A stretch of 64,000 nucleotides of DNA from positions 67,001-131,000 of the forward strand of contig JARHZA010000002.1 of assembly GCA_029258375.1 (NCBI GenBank), in the 5' to 3' direction. The translations under genes and the position numbers were made by a program. A model generated the notes under the pieces. It was not told where the DNA came from. It did no database searches and worked only from the letters and a program-made list of their open reading frames with translations. Shown piece after piece: positions 25,618-35,585 of the stretch; the stretch's first letter is position 1; each line of letters begins with the position of its first letter. This stretch comes from Eubacterium sp. (GTDB taxonomy: Bacteria; Bacillota; Clostridia; Oscillospirales; Acutalibacteraceae).

Positions 25618-27450
25618 TTAGCCGTTCTTTTTTCTGTTTTCAGCTTTAAGTCTTAAAGTCTTATCAAGAATAGTCTTGCGAAGTCTAATTGAACTTGGAG
25701 TAACTTCAAGTAACTCATCATCTGCAAGGAATTCCATACTCTGTTCAAGTGAAAGAGTTGTGAAAGGAACAAGTTTAAGTGCTTCATCAGAACCACTTGC
25801 ACGAGTGTTTGTAACGTGTTTCTTTTTACAAACATTGCAAACAATGTCTTCATCTTTAGCACATTCGCCAACAATCATACCTTCATAAACTTCAACACCA
25901 GGACCAACGAAAAGTTTACCTCTGTCTTGAGTGTTCCATAAAGCGTAACCTGTTGTTGTGCCTGTTTCATAAACGATAATTGAACCTCTTGAACGTGTAG
26001 CAATTTCGCCAGCGTGTGGTTCAAAGCCAACAAATACTTGGTTCATAATACCGTTACCGTTTGTGTCTGTTAAGAATTCGCTGCGGTAACCAATAAGTCC
26101 TCTTGAAGGAATTTTGATTTCAAGGTGAGTCATACCTGTTGAACGAGTATCCATATTTTGAATTTCGCCTTTGCGTGCACAAAGTTTTTCCATTACAGCG
26201 CCAACGTATTCTTCTGGCACTTCAATGATTGCAAGTTCAACTGGTTCAAGAGTTTGACCTGTTTTTTCATCTTTTTTAAGAATAACTTGTGGTCTTGAAA
26301 CTTGGAATTCATAATTTTCTCTTCTCATTGTTTCAATAAGGATAGAAAGATGAAGTTCACCACGTCCGCTAACTTTAAATGTATCCATAGAATCTGTTTC
26401 TTCAACTCTCATAGATACGTTTGTTTCAACTTCTTTGAAAAGTCTTTCACGAAGATTACGGCTTGTAACGAATTTGCCTTCTCTGCCAGCAAAAGGAGAG
26501 TCGTTTACAATGAAGTTCATACTGATTGTAGGTTCATCAATCTTAACGAAAGGAAGAGCTTCAACACAGTTAGGATCACAAGCAGTTTCACCAATGTTAA
26601 GATCAGGAATACCTGCAACGCAGATAAGGTCGCCAACTGTTGCAGTATCAACAGCAACTCTTTTAAGGCCTTCAAATTGATAAAGTTTTGTAAGACGAAT
26701 GTTTTCTTGGCTACCGTCTTGTTTACATAAAACATAAGGAGTGTTAGTTTTAACAGTACCTCTTTCAACTCTACCAACACCAATACGACCAACATATTCA
26801 TCATATTCAAGTGATGAGAATAAAATTTGTGTTGGGCCTTCAGGGTCGCCTTCTGGTGAAGGAATGTGCTCTAAAATAGCATCAAGAAGAGGTCTCATAT
26901 CGCCTTCACGAACATTGGGGTCAAGGCTTGAATAACCGTTTCTGCCAGATGCGAATACAACAGGAAACTCAATTTGGTCATCGTCTGCACCAAGTTCAAT
27001 GAAGAGATCAAGAACTTCATCAATAACTTCTTCAGGTCTTGCACCGTCACGGTCAATCTTGTTAATAACAACAAGTGGAGTTTTGTGAAGTCCAAGTGCT
27101 TTTTTTAATACGAATCTTGTTTGAGGCATACAACCTTCAAAAGCATCAACAAGTAAAAGAACGCCGTCTACCATAGTTAAAATACGTTCTACTTCGCCAC
27201 CAAAATCTGCGTGTCCTGGTGTATCTACAATGTTAATTTTAGTGTCTTTATAATGAATTGCTGTGTTTTTAGAAAGAATTGTAATTCCTCTTTCTTTTTC
27301 AATGTCGTTGCTGTCCATAACACGATCATCTACAACTTCATTAGTTCTAAAAGTACCACTTTGGCGAAGCATTTCGTCAACAAGAGTTGTTTTACCGTGG
27401 TCAACATGGGCAATAATTGCAATGTTTTTAATATCTTTTCTTGTACTCAA
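25618..27450 (-). CDS. typA: Ribosome-associated GTPase TypA/BipA
   Basis: TypA (BipA) is an EF-G-like GTPase that assists ribosome assembly and stress or cold adaptation. I place the start at the TTG at 27450, 8 bases after GAGGAG; the frame continues to a TTG at 27474 that has no such site. Motifs: G1 [15 protein letters not shown] near residue 14, EKERGITI near 50, [12 protein letters not shown] near 71, [12 protein letters not shown] near 125, and EF-G domain III/V-like parts after 300. About 610 residues, the normal length. It follows glnS closely, with 33 bases between stop and start. Confidence 0.96.
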   Translation of the reverse strand: MSTRKDIKNIAIIAHVDHGKTTLVDEMLRQSGTFRTNEVVDDRVMDSNDIEKERGITILSKNTAIHYKDTKINIVDTPGHADFGGEVERILTMVDGVLLLVDAFEGCMPQTRFVLKKALGLHKTPLVVINKIDRDGARPEEVIDEVLDLFIELGADDDQIEFPVVFASGRNGYSSLDPNVREGDMRPLLDAILEHIPSPEGDPEGPTQILFSSLEYDEYVGRIGVGRVERGTVKTNTPYVLCKQDGSQENIRLTKLYQFEGLKRVAVDTATVGDLICVAGIPDLNIGETACDPNCVEALPFVKIDEPTISMNFIVNDSPFAGREGKFVTSRNLRERLFKEVETNVSMRVEETDSMDTFKVSGRGELHLSILIETMRRENYEFQVSRPQVILKKDEKTGQTLEPVELAIIEVPEEYVGAVMEKLCARKGEIQNMDTRSTGMTHLEIKIPSRGLIGYRSEFLTDTNGNGIMNQVFVGFEPHAGEIATRSRGSIIVYETGTTTGYALWNTQDRGKLFVGPGVEVYEGMIVGECAKDEDIVCNVCKKKHVTNTRASGSDEALKLVPFTTLSLEQSMEFLADDELLEVTPSSIRLRKTILDKTLRLKAENRKKNG

Positions 27451-27483
27451 TTTTCTTTTCTTCTCCTCAATCAATTTAATCTA

Positions 27484-29166
27484 TTATTTTTTTGCGTTAA
27501 AACTATCTCTAAGAGGAACTGTACGGTTAAATACAAGTTGGTCATCAGTTGTATCAGTATCAACACAGAAATATCCATTTCTCATAAATTGGAACTTATC
27601 GCCTGGCTTTGAATCTTTAAGACTCTTTTCGCAATAAGCCTCAACAGTAACAAGTGAGTTAGGGTTAAGGTTATCTTCAAAAGAAGAAACACCTTCTTCA
27701 TCACTTGGGTTAGAAACGTTAAATAATCTATCATAAAGGCGAACTTCTGCCTTAACGTTATCATTTGCAGATACCCAGTGAATTGTGCCTTTAACTTTTC
27801 TTCCGTCTGCACTGTCTCCACCAAATGTTTCTGGATCGTATGTGCAGTGAACGCAAGTAACGTTGCCGTCTTCATCTGTTTCGTAACTTGTGCAAGTAAC
27901 GAAATATGCTTTGTAAAGTCTTACTTCGTTGCCAGGGAATAAACGGAAATATTTTTTAATTGGTTCAACCATAAAGTCATTGCGTTCAATATAAATTTCT
28001 TTAGAGAAAGGAATTGTTCTTGAACCGTATTCAGGGTGATCTGGGTGATATTCAACTTCAATATCTTCTGTTTTGCCTTCTGGGTAGTTATCAATAACAA
28101 CTTTAAGAGGGTCAATAACAGCCATAGCACGTCTTGAATTCATATTAAGGTTATTTCTAACGCAGCTTTCAAGAAGGGCAAAGTCAATAACACTGTAAGC
28201 TTTTGAAACACCAATTCTTTCGCAGAAATCACGAATTGCTTCTGCTGGGTAACCTCTTCTTCTCATACCGCTAAGAGTTGCCATTCTTGGATCGTTCCAA
28301 CCATCAACAATTTTATCTTGAACAAGTTTAAGGCATTTACGTTTTGAAGTTAATGTGTAGTTTAAGTTCATTCTTGCAAACTCAATTTGTCTTGGCTTTT
28401 CGCCGTCTATACATTCATTAACAACCCAGTCATAAAGAGGTCTGTGGTTTTCAAATTCAAGTGAGCAAAGAGAGTGTGTAACTTTTTCACAAGCATCAGA
28501 AAGTGGGTGAGCAAAGTCATACATTGGGTAAACGCACCACTTGTCACCAGTTCTGTGATGATGTGCATACATAATTCTGTAAATTATAGGATCTCTCATA
28601 TTGAGGTTAGGGCTTGCCATATCAATTTTTGCACGCAAAACTTTTGAACCTTCTGGGAATTCGCCATTTGTCATTCTTGTGAATAAATCAAGGTTTTCTT
28701 CAATAGAACGGTTTCTGTAAGGGCTTTCTTTACCAGGTTCGGTAAGTGTGCCCCTATATTCACGTTGTTGTTCTGGTGTTAAATCACAAACAAAAGCCTT
28801 ACCTTTTTTGATAAGTTTAATTGCACATTCATAAATGAAATCAAAGTAATCTGATGCAAAATAAAGGTTGTCCCAATCAAAACCAAGCCATTTAATATCT
28901 TCTTTAATTGCATCAACGTATTCTGTGTCTTCTTTAGTAGGGTTTGTATCGTCAAGACGAAGGTTGCAAACACCATTGTACTTTTCTTTTGTTCCAAAGT
29001 TAATGCAAATAGCTTTTGCGTGACCAATGTGTAAGTAACCATTAGGCTCTGGAGGAAAACGTGTTTGGACTCTTGAGTAAACTCCGTCTTCTAAGTCTTT
29101 GTCAATAAAATCGTGAATGAAATTAGATTGAATTTCTTTAATTTCTTCTGTGTTTTCTTTTGCCAT
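27484..29166 (-). CDS. glnS: Glutaminyl-tRNA synthetase
   Basis: GlnRS charges tRNA-Gln directly. The class I motifs are [14 protein letters not shown] near residue 38 (HIGH) and [10 protein letters not shown] near 262 (KMSKS equivalent), with the GlnRS-specific [17 protein letters not shown] near 70 and the anticodon-binding beta barrels at the C-terminus. Length 560 is typical. Many Firmicutes lack GlnRS and make Gln-tRNA by GatCAB transamidation, so its presence is a notable trait. Its ATG overlaps the gltX stop by one base (TAATG), so the two synthetases are coupled. Confidence 0.95.
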   Translation of the reverse strand: MAKENTEEIKEIQSNFIHDFIDKDLEDGVYSRVQTRFPPEPNGYLHIGHAKAICINFGTKEKYNGVCNLRLDDTNPTKEDTEYVDAIKEDIKWLGFDWDNLYFASDYFDFIYECAIKLIKKGKAFVCDLTPEQQREYRGTLTEPGKESPYRNRSIEENLDLFTRMTNGEFPEGSKVLRAKIDMASPNLNMRDPIIYRIMYAHHHRTGDKWCVYPMYDFAHPLSDACEKVTHSLCSLEFENHRPLYDWVVNECIDGEKPRQIEFARMNLNYTLTSKRKCLKLVQDKIVDGWNDPRMATLSGMRRRGYPAEAIRDFCERIGVSKAYSVIDFALLESCVRNNLNMNSRRAMAVIDPLKVVIDNYPEGKTEDIEVEYHPDHPEYGSRTIPFSKEIYIERNDFMVEPIKKYFRLFPGNEVRLYKAYFVTCTSYETDEDGNVTCVHCTYDPETFGGDSADGRKVKGTIHWVSANDNVKAEVRLYDRLFNVSNPSDEEGVSSFEDNLNPNSLVTVEAYCEKSLKDSKPGDKFQFMRNGYFCVDTDTTDDQLVFNRTVPLRDSFNAKK

Positions 29167-30827
29167 TATGCTTCCTCCTTGTAATATTTTAATGCTTTTT
29201 CAAGTCTTTCTTTTACTTTTTCTTCTCCAAGAAGAGAAGTTATTGTATAAAGGTCTGGTGTGTTTGTTCTGCCAGTAAGAGCAACACGAACAATTGTTGA
29301 AACATCGCCAACGTGACCTCTAAAGTCATCAGGGTTCTTTTTAAATTCTTTAACATTTGGTGTGCAACCAACAGGTTCGCAAATATCTTTCATTCTTGTA
29401 AACCATTGGTCTTTATCGTCATTTAGATTAACAACATCAATATATTTTTCAATAACATCAACTGCAAGTTCTTTTGTAGCATTGCCGCATAATTCGTAGC
29501 AAGGAACAAAAGTTTCGTCATACATATAACTGATGTAATCTAAAATATCGCTCCACTTTGCAAGGTCTTTTCTTGGCTTTTTGTTTTCACGGTCAATATT
29601 TAAAATTGCAGTTGCATAAGCAGTGTCTTTTTCATAAAGACTTGCAAGTTGTTTATTATATGATTTTGCCCATTCATAAGAAAGTTCAAAAACTTTTTCT
29701 GCTTTCATTGTGCTTATAACGTTCTTTGAAACATCTGTAAGTTTAACCATATCAAAAAGAGCACCAGAAACGCTCATTTTTTTAAGGTTGAATGGGAAAG
29801 TGCTTAAATCAGCATCTTTATTTGCTCTGCGCCAATCTTCAAAGTTACTGTTTAGAATAGTTAAAATATATTCAGATACGCTCTCTTTTGGGAAACCTTG
29901 TTCAACGTAGTAAGAAACAGCAGCCTCTGGATCTTTACGCTTAGAAAGTTTTCTTTTTCCACATTCATCTTCTTTCATAATTGGGGCAATGTGAGCATAT
30001 TTAACTGGCTTAAAGCCTAAAACTTTAAACAATTGAATATGAAGTGGAACACTTGCAATCCATTCATCGCCACGGATAACGTGTGTTGTTCTCATTAAAT
30101 GGTCGTCAACTGCGTGTGCAAAGTGATATGTTGGAATACCGTCTGTTTTTAAAAGTACAACATCAATAACATTTTCAGGCATTTCAATTTTGCCTTTTAT
30201 CATATCTTCAAAAGTGATTTTTTTAGTTACATCTCCAGGAGATTTAAGACGTAAAGTCCAAGTCATACCATTTTCGATGTTAGCCTTAATTTCATCATAA
30301 GAAAGATTACGGCATTTAGCATATTCGCCATAGTAGCCTTTAATATCTTCTTTTTCTTGCTTTGCACGAATTTCGTCAAGCTCTTCTGCAGAACAGAAAC
30401 AAGGGTAAGCAAGACCTTGCTTAACTAAACTTTTAGCAAATGTTTGGTAAATTTCAGCACGTTTGCTTTGTGTGTATGGGCCGTATTCGCCAACTTCATT
30501 TTCGAATCCCATAACGCCTTCGTCTGGAGTGATGCCAAAAGCCTCAAGTCCGTCAACAATTGCAGAAACGCCATCTTCAATTTCACGTTTTTTATCGGTA
30601 TCTTCTATTCTTAAAAAGAAAATTCCATTAGTTGCTGTGCAGTTTAATTTTGCAGCAGTAGCAGCATAAAGGCCACCAAAATGAAGGTAGCCAGTTGGAC
30701 TTGGAGCAAAACGAGAAACTCTTGCACCTTCTGGAAGATTTCTTTTTGGATAAAGTTCTTCATAATATTCTGTTGTTTTTGTTATTTGCGGAAAAAGAAG
30801 TTCCGCCAATTTTTCGTAATCGTTCAT
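29166..30827 (-). CDS. gltX: Glutamyl-tRNA synthetase with N-terminal extension
   Basis: GluRS charges tRNA-Glu. The ATG at 30827 follows GGAGAA; the frame is open 14 codons further without a ribosome-binding site. The 553-residue protein carries about 35 extra residues before the usual beginning [13 protein letters not shown] (HIGH motif, here HFGG, near residue 46); [11 protein letters not shown] is near 80, and the KLSKRK loop is near 267. The C-terminal all-helical anticodon-binding domain is present. It is co-transcribed with glnS, which suggests a GluRS that need not charge tRNA-Gln. Confidence 0.94.
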   Translation of the reverse strand: MNDYEKLAELLFPQITKTTEYYEELYPKRNLPEGARVSRFAPSPTGYLHFGGLYAATAAKLNCTATNGIFFLRIEDTDKKREIEDGVSAIVDGLEAFGITPDEGVMGFENEVGEYGPYTQSKRAEIYQTFAKSLVKQGLAYPCFCSAEELDEIRAKQEKEDIKGYYGEYAKCRNLSYDEIKANIENGMTWTLRLKSPGDVTKKITFEDMIKGKIEMPENVIDVVLLKTDGIPTYHFAHAVDDHLMRTTHVIRGDEWIASVPLHIQLFKVLGFKPVKYAHIAPIMKEDECGKRKLSKRKDPEAAVSYYVEQGFPKESVSEYILTILNSNFEDWRRANKDADLSTFPFNLKKMSVSGALFDMVKLTDVSKNVISTMKAEKVFELSYEWAKSYNKQLASLYEKDTAYATAILNIDRENKKPRKDLAKWSDILDYISYMYDETFVPCYELCGNATKELAVDVIEKYIDVVNLNDDKDQWFTRMKDICEPVGCTPNVKEFKKNPDDFRGHVGDVSTIVRVALTGRTNTPDLYTITSLLGEEKVKERLEKALKYYKEEA

Positions 30828-30945
30828 AATATAGTTCTCCGTACAAATAATCAATATATTATCGCACATTTTGTCAAAATATTCAATGATTTTATTATTT
30901 ATAATATAATAATTATAATATTTATTATATTATAAGTAATTATAC

Positions 30946-30974
30946 TTGATATAAATTAGTTATTGTGCTAAATT
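30946..30974 (+). promoter_or_regulatory. Probable sigma-A promoter for the DUF4250 gene
   Basis: TTGATA (30946-30951) and TAAATT (30969-30974) with a 17-base spacer, about 40 bases upstream of the start codon. Confidence 0.5.
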
Positions 30975-31013
30975 TATGGTGAAAAATATTTAATTTTAAG
31001 AGGGGATGTATTT

Positions 31014-31190
31014 ATGAATTTACCAAATGACCCAATTATGCTTTATAGTGTTGTCAATATGAAACTTCGTGATTTTTATCCAGATCTTGATTCTATGTGT
31101 GATGATTTAGATGTTGATAGGGAAGAGATTGTTGACAAACTATCAGCAGCAGGCTATGAATATGATGAAGAAGAAAATCAGTTTGTTTAA
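31014..31190 (+). CDS. DUF4250 domain protein, 58 aa
   Basis: The 58-residue protein starts MNLPNDPIMLYSVVNMKLRD, which is the recognisable beginning of DUF4250, a family of very short cytoplasmic proteins in Clostridia with no known function. The rest (DDLDVDREEIVDKLSAAGYEYDEE) is an acidic helix-turn segment typical of the family. An AGAGGGGA ribosome-binding site lies 9 bases upstream. It is monocistronic, with its own promoter candidate and a strong terminator. Confidence 0.88.
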   Translation: MNLPNDPIMLYSVVNMKLRDFYPDLDSMCDDLDVDREEIVDKLSAAGYEYDEEENQFV

Positions 31191-31198
31191 AAAAGTTA

Positions 31199-31231
31199 TC
31201 GGCTAAGGAAGGTTATCCTTAGCCGATTTTT
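31199..31231. terminator. Intrinsic terminator after the DUF4250 gene
   Basis: TCGGCTAAGGA (31199-31209) pairs with TCCTTAGCCGA (31216-31226), followed by TTTTT. It lies between the convergent DUF4250 (+) and EamA (-) genes. Confidence 0.9.
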
Positions 31232-31239
31232 GTATTATT

Positions 31240-32109
31240 TTATGACCAAATAGACATTGCAAGAGTGCCTGCAATCATTAAGCACAAACCCACGAATTCT
31301 TTTTTGCTTAGTTTTTCTTTAAATACGAAATAAGAGAATACAATTGTTACAACTATGCTAAGTTTATCAATAGGCACAACAACACTAACAATTCCTTTTT
31401 GAATTGCGTAGTAGTATAAAAGCCAAGAACAACCAGTTGCAATACCTGATAAAGAAATAAAAACAAGTTCACGCTTATCTATTGCTTTTATTTCTTTTTG
31501 TTTTCCTTTAGCGAACACAATTATCCACGCTATTATAAGAACAACACCAGTGCGAATGGCAGTTCCAAGATTGGATTCAACATTTTCAATTCCTATTTTT
31601 GCAAGAATAGAAGTTAGTGCAGCAAAAACTGCAGAAAGAACGGCATAAATAACCCACGAACTTTTCTTGTTTTTGTTTTGCTCGCTATTACTCTTATTTA
31701 TCATCATAAAAATTCCGATAGTAAGAATAATTGTTCCTATAATTTTTACTGTTAAATGTTCTGTTTCGTTAAAAATCAAAATTGCAAGAATAACAGATAT
31801 TACGGTGCTTGATTTATCTATTGGAACAACTTTATTTATATCGCCTAAAGATAGTGCCTTAAAATAACAAATCCAAGACGCACCCGTTGCAATTCCAGAC
31901 AAAACTAAAAAAAGTAAAGATTTTGATGAAATTGAGGTTATTGTGTTTTGTGAATGTGACACAAAAACCATAATCCAAGAAAAGAAAAAGACAACAATCG
32001 TTCTAAGTGCCGTTGCAATGTCAGAATCAGTCTTTTTTATTCCGCATTTTGCAAGTATTGCGGTAATTCCGGCAAAGAAGGCAGATAATACGGCAGCGAT
32101 TAACCACAT
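31240..32109 (-). CDS. EamA/DMT-family transporter (ten TM segments)
   Basis: A 289-residue drug/metabolite-superfamily transporter made of two homologous EamA halves. The duplication is visible directly: AVLSAFFAGITAILAKCGI with DIATALRTIVV at residue 6 is repeated as AVLSAVFAALTSILAKIGI with NLGTAIRTGVV near residue 155. Each half has five membrane segments and ends with the motif GASWICYFKAL or GCSWLLYYYAI followed by VVPIDK. The substrate cannot be told; relatives export amino acids or metabolites. It is monocistronic. Confidence 0.88.
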   Translation of the reverse strand: MWLIAAVLSAFFAGITAILAKCGIKKTDSDIATALRTIVVFFFSWIMVFVSHSQNTITSISSKSLLFLVLSGIATGASWICYFKALSLGDINKVVPIDKSSTVISVILAILIFNETEHLTVKIIGTIILTIGIFMMINKSNSEQNKNKKSSWVIYAVLSAVFAALTSILAKIGIENVESNLGTAIRTGVVLIIAWIIVFAKGKQKEIKAIDKRELVFISLSGIATGCSWLLYYYAIQKGIVSVVVPIDKLSIVVTIVFSYFVFKEKLSKKEFVGLCLMIAGTLAMSIWS

Positions 32110-32225
32110 AAAATCAGACCTTTCTTAACATATAGTATAATATACTCCCTTTAAATCTGTTTTGCAATTAACATAAGGCTTGATTTGTACTAAAGTTAAG
32201 AAAAATTTTGTTTTTATCAATGAAA

Positions 32226-32248
32226 AAAGGTATCCTTTGGACACCTTT
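32226..32248 (-). terminator. Intrinsic terminator after tRNA-Pro
   Basis: On the minus strand AAAGGTGTCC pairs with GGATACCTTT around an AAA loop, followed by T residues. It begins six bases after the tRNA CCA end. Confidence 0.85.
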
Positions 32249-32253
32249 ACTTT

Positions 32254-32330
32254 TGGTCGAGGTGACAAGATTCGAACTTGCGGCATCCACGTCCCGAACG
32301 TGGCGCTCTACCAAACTGAGCCACACCTCG
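32254..32330 (-). tRNA. tRNA-Pro (anticodon CGG), CCA encoded
   Basis: The 77-base cloverleaf reads CGAGGTG / CACCTCG for the acceptor stem, a D arm with CTCAGTTTGGTAGAGC, an anticodon stem CCACG / CGTGG with loop TTCGGGA (anticodon CGG), and the T arm with GTTCGAATC. Discriminator A and a genomic CCA follow. CGG reads the proline codon CCG. Confidence 0.96.
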
Positions 32331-32440
32331 ATATAATAACATTTTAAAAAATCTAAAACTATTATTGCACAGTTGTTTTACTTTTGCAACTTATATAATA
32401 ACATTAAATGATTTAATAAAATGTAAAAGAAACAATATTT

Positions 32441-32469
32441 TTGACATATACCTTTTTAAAATGTATAAT
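32441..32469 (+). promoter_or_regulatory. Consensus sigma-A promoter for the GH51-like gene
   Basis: TTGACA (32441-32446), a 17-base spacer and TATAAT (32464-32469): a perfect consensus promoter 44 bases before the start codon. Confidence 0.88.
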
Positions 32470-32512
32470 GATATGAATATTTTTAACTATAACTTTTAGT
32501 GGAGATACAGGT

Positions 32513-34375
32513 ATGAAAAAATTTATATCATTATTTTTATGCACAATTGCGCTTTTTACTTCTTTTACGTTTACTGCAAATGCAAAAGACATTACAACAC
32601 TTGATATATCAAAAGATAAGGTTGCCGGCGAAATAGATAAAAACATTTATGGCATTTCTGCAGATAGTATTTCAAGTGTAAACGGCACAGATATTTCTGC
32701 AAATCTTGTTTATAATAACAGTTTTGAGCATTATGATTTATCTGCTGAAAGCGCTGATTTAAGTGAAGATTATTGGAGTTTTTCAAATTTAAAGCACAAA
32801 ACAGACAGCAAAGATTCTTTAAACAGAAATAATAAAAACTATGAAGTAATCAAAGTTTCTGATAAAGGCGAAATGACAAACTATGGCTTTAATGAAGGCG
32901 ATAAAAGCACTGCATCAATGGGCTTTAAAGAAAAAACTAAATATGATTTTTCTTGCTATATCAAAAATGTAGATTTTGAAGGCTCAGTTTATGTTTATCT
33001 TGATTCTTCTTCAAATGAAAATGTTTTAACTCAACTTGATATTACAAATAGTAAATCAAAATGGAAAAAGATTTCAGCAACACTCGAATCTGCTGCAACT
33101 GAAGATGGTGCACTTACAATTATGTTTGAAGGAAAAGGAACACTTCAAATTGATTTTGTTAGTTTAATTCCAGAAGATTCTTATGGATATGATAAAGAAG
33201 AGTGGAAATTTGCACCAATTCGCTATGATGTTCAAAAAGCAATTGCAAACTTAAAACCATCTTATATTCGTATTCCTCTAGTTATCAACGATGATATGAG
33301 TATAGAAGATTATAGTTGGAAAGATACTGTTGGTGCAGTTGAAGAACGCAAATACACAGAAAACAACACAAGCGAAACTGGTTTTAGTGAATATTTTAAT
33401 CTTTGTGATGATATTGATGCAGAACCAGTTCCAAGTTTTAACGCAAACGTTGCAAATTTAAAAGAAAATGAACTAAAAAATTACATACAAAATATTTTTG
33501 ATTTAATTGAATACGCAAACGGCGGATCAGTTAAAACATATTGGGGTGCAATTCGTAGTGGTCACGGTCATACTAAGCCATATAACCTTAAAGCTATTGA
33601 ATTAGTTGGCGATGATAGTGCGAATTTTACAAGAGTTTGCAAAGAAATTAAAAATAAATATCCTGAAATTCAATTGATTTTGTCAAGTGGAGAAAATAAC
33701 TCTTTATTTGAAATTGATATGGAAAGTGCGTTCAAATATGCTAACGAAATTTTGCTAAAAGAGCAGGGAAATGAAGATAGTTTAACAAATAACGTATATC
33801 CAATTTTAACAAAAGCAGATTATAGCAGTATTTCACTTACACCTACTTATTTTGCACAAATGATTTTTATAAATAATAGTGGAAATAAAAGAATAAATTC
33901 TTATTTATCAGATGAAAATAAAGGTTTGTTACAAAGTGTAACTGTTAATGAAGCAGAGCAAGTAATATATGTAAAAGTTGCAAACACAAATGGCAGTAGC
34001 AAGGAAGTTAACTTAAATCTAAATGGTTTTGAAAATATAAATTATGTTTCAAAACAAAGTTTTTCTTCAAAACGAGTAAATTCTAAAAATAAAGTTGGCA
34101 ATTATTATATTGCACCAAAAGAAACAGAACTTAAAGCAAATGGTAACTCAGTAAAGGTTGAACTTGATAAATATAGCGTAAATGTTATTAGAATTACTTA
34201 TGGAGGAAATGACGGGGCAAGTTTGTATAAATTACCAAATGATTTGCCAGTTGCAAAAGATTTTATTTCTGATCCAGTTAAAATATTGATTCCTTGTGGA
34301 ATTCTTGTTATTGTTGCACTTTCTGCAATAATAACAATAGTTGTAAAATCATCTAAACATAAGAAAAAGAAATAA
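32513..34375 (+). CDS. Membrane-anchored GH51-like protein, probably catalytically inactive
   Basis: A 620-residue exported protein: signal peptide (1-24, ending TANA), a carbohydrate-binding-like beta region (about 80-220), a TIM-barrel-like part, a beta-sandwich C-terminal part, one membrane helix (about 590-612) and a basic tail KSSKHKKKK. The barrel follows alpha-L-arabinofuranosidases of family GH51: YNNSFEHY, LKPSYIRIP, YSWKDTVGAVEERK, GFSEYFNLCDDIDAEPVPSFNA, and IEYANGGSVKTYWGAIRSGHGHTKPYNLKAIEL in pieces. But where GH51 enzymes have the acid/base Glu (GNE), this reads VGDDS near residue 365, and the strand that normally carries the nucleophile Glu is shortened away. It probably binds glycans and does not cut them. 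Codon use matches neighbours. Confidence 0.72.
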   Translation: MKKFISLFLCTIALFTSFTFTANAKDITTLDISKDKVAGEIDKNIYGISADSISSVNGTDISANLVYNNSFEHYDLSAESADLSEDYWSFSNLKHKTDSKDSLNRNNKNYEVIKVSDKGEMTNYGFNEGDKSTASMGFKEKTKYDFSCYIKNVDFEGSVYVYLDSSSNENVLTQLDITNSKSKWKKISATLESAATEDGALTIMFEGKGTLQIDFVSLIPEDSYGYDKEEWKFAPIRYDVQKAIANLKPSYIRIPLVINDDMSIEDYSWKDTVGAVEERKYTENNTSETGFSEYFNLCDDIDAEPVPSFNANVANLKENELKNYIQNIFDLIEYANGGSVKTYWGAIRSGHGHTKPYNLKAIELVGDDSANFTRVCKEIKNKYPEIQLILSSGENNSLFEIDMESAFKYANEILLKEQGNEDSLTNNVYPILTKADYSSISLTPTYFAQMIFINNSGNKRINSYLSDENKGLLQSVTVNEAEQVIYVKVANTNGSSKEVNLNLNGFENINYVSKQSFSSKRVNSKNKVGNYYIAPKETELKANGNSVKVELDKYSVNVIRITYGGNDGASLYKLPNDLPVAKDFISDPVKILIPCGILVIVALSAIITIVVKSSKHKKKK

Positions 34376-34380
34376 TATAA

Positions 34381-34414
34381 AAAAAGACGGTAGATAATTT
34401 ACCGTCTTTTTTTA
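34381..34414. terminator. Bidirectional intrinsic terminator
   Basis: AAAAAGACGGTA (34381-34392) pairs with TACCGTCTTTTT (34400-34411). It separates the GH51-like gene (+) from the flavin reductase (-). Confidence 0.9.
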
Positions 34415-34428
34415 TTTAACTATATAAT

Positions 34429-34929
34429 TTAATCTCCTTGATAAGTAGGAGCATTTTTAGGGGATTTGCCTTTAATTACATTGTGATAGTAAGCATAAGT
34501 CATAGGAGTATCGTTATTTAAAACGTCTGCATCAGTTACTTCGCCAAGGAATACGGTGTGTGTTGCAGTTTCCATCTTATCAATAACTTTGCAAGTAATA
34601 TAAGAAGATGCTTTTGGCACAATTGGAAGAAAGTTTTTAATAAGTGGTGCATAATCTTCAAATTTGTTGCAATCTCTTCCACTTTTAAATCCAAAGTTAC
34701 CAATAACAAGAGGATCACAGTTTTCGCCTAAAATATTGATAGCAAAAACGCCAGTATCTTTAATACATTCGTTTGTAAAGTTATCGTGGTTTATTGAAAT
34801 TGCAATAGTAGCTGGGTTTGATGTAATTTGCATTGCTGAGTTGGCAGTGCAACCGGTTGGTTTTCCATCTGCCCAAGTTGAAACAACATATACGCCGTAT
34901 GATAAATTGTAAATCGCTGATTTGTTCAT
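34429..34929 (-). CDS. Flavin reductase-like FMN-binding protein (flavoredoxin type)
   Basis: A 166-residue protein of the flavin reductase-like domain family, as found in flavoredoxins and high-molecular-weight rubredoxins of anaerobes. The family pattern is visible: YGVYVVSTWADGKPTGCTANSA (residues 10-31, FMN phosphate contacts), then ATIAISINHDNFTNECI and FAINILGENCDPLVIGNFGFKSGRD. It carries electrons from NAD(P)H or other donors, here perhaps towards the adjacent rubrerythrin. A terminator lies between it and the rubrerythrin, so it may have its own promoter. GGGGGAAT precedes the ATG. Confidence 0.85.
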   Translation of the reverse strand: MNKSAIYNLSYGVYVVSTWADGKPTGCTANSAMQITSNPATIAISINHDNFTNECIKDTGVFAINILGENCDPLVIGNFGFKSGRDCNKFEDYAPLIKNFLPIVPKASSYITCKVIDKMETATHTVFLGEVTDADVLNNDTPMTYAYYHNVIKGKSPKNAPTYQGD

Positions 34930-34956
34930 AATTATTCCCCCTGATAGAATTAAAAG

Positions 34957-34989
34957 AAAAAGGTGTCATAATAATTATGACACCTTTTT
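34957..34989 (-). terminator. Intrinsic terminator after the reverse rubrerythrin
   Basis: AAAAAGGTGTCATAA (from 34957) and TTATGACACCTTTTT (to 34989) form a perfect 15-bp stem, nine bases beyond the rubrerythrin stop on the minus strand. Confidence 0.9.
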
Positions 34990-34998
34990 AAATTCATA

Positions 34999-35535
34999 TT
35001 AACCGAAATATCTGTTAAGAAGACCTTCAAAAGCCTTACCGTGACGAGCTTCGTCTCTTGCCATTTCGTGAACTGAATCGTGAATAGCGTCAAGTCCTTG
35101 TTCTTTTGCAAGTTTAGCAAGTTCGAATTTACCTTGTGTAGCGCCATTTTCAGCAGCAACACGCATTTCAAGGTTTTTCTTTGTTGAGTCTGTTAATACT
35201 TCACCAAGCATTTCAGCAAATCTTGATGCGTGGTCAGCTTCTTCTAAAGCTGCTTTTTCCCAGTAAAGACCGATTTCTGGGTAACCTTCTCTAAATGCAA
35301 CTCTTGACATTGCAAGATACATACCTACTTCACTGCATTCGCCGTTGAAGTTGTCACGAAGACCTTGAACGATTTCTTCGCTAACGCCGTCTACGATACC
35401 AACAACGTGTTCAGCAGCCCATGTCATTTGAGCTCCATCTTCTCTTACAGACATCTTAGCTTTGCAGATAGGGCAGATGTCGATAGGTTCATCACTTTCA
35501 TAACCACATACTGGGCAATAATACTTCTTTCTCAT
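34999..35535 (-). CDS. Reverse rubrerythrin (N-terminal rubredoxin domain)
   Basis: A 178-residue rubrerythrin with reversed domain order: the rubredoxin-type Fe(Cys)4 site is at the N-terminus (C7, C10, C21, C24), and the ferritin-like diiron domain follows, with ExxH pairs in ECSEVGMYL, EEADHASRF, AAENGATQGKFE and RDEARHGKAF. Reverse rubrerythrins reduce hydrogen peroxide, and some also oxygen, in clostridia. The gene directly follows perR on the minus strand with about 50 bases between, and a terminator follows, which suggests perR-rbr co-transcription under PerR control. Confidence 0.92.
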   Translation of the reverse strand: MRKKYYCPVCGYESDEPIDICPICKAKMSVREDGAQMTWAAEHVVGIVDGVSEEIVQGLRDNFNGECSEVGMYLAMSRVAFREGYPEIGLYWEKAALEEADHASRFAEMLGEVLTDSTKKNLEMRVAAENGATQGKFELAKLAKEQGLDAIHDSVHEMARDEARHGKAFEGLLNRYFG

Positions 35536-35585
35536 AATAATAATCTCCTTTGTTAAATAAAATTTAGTATATTTTTTAATTCTTT

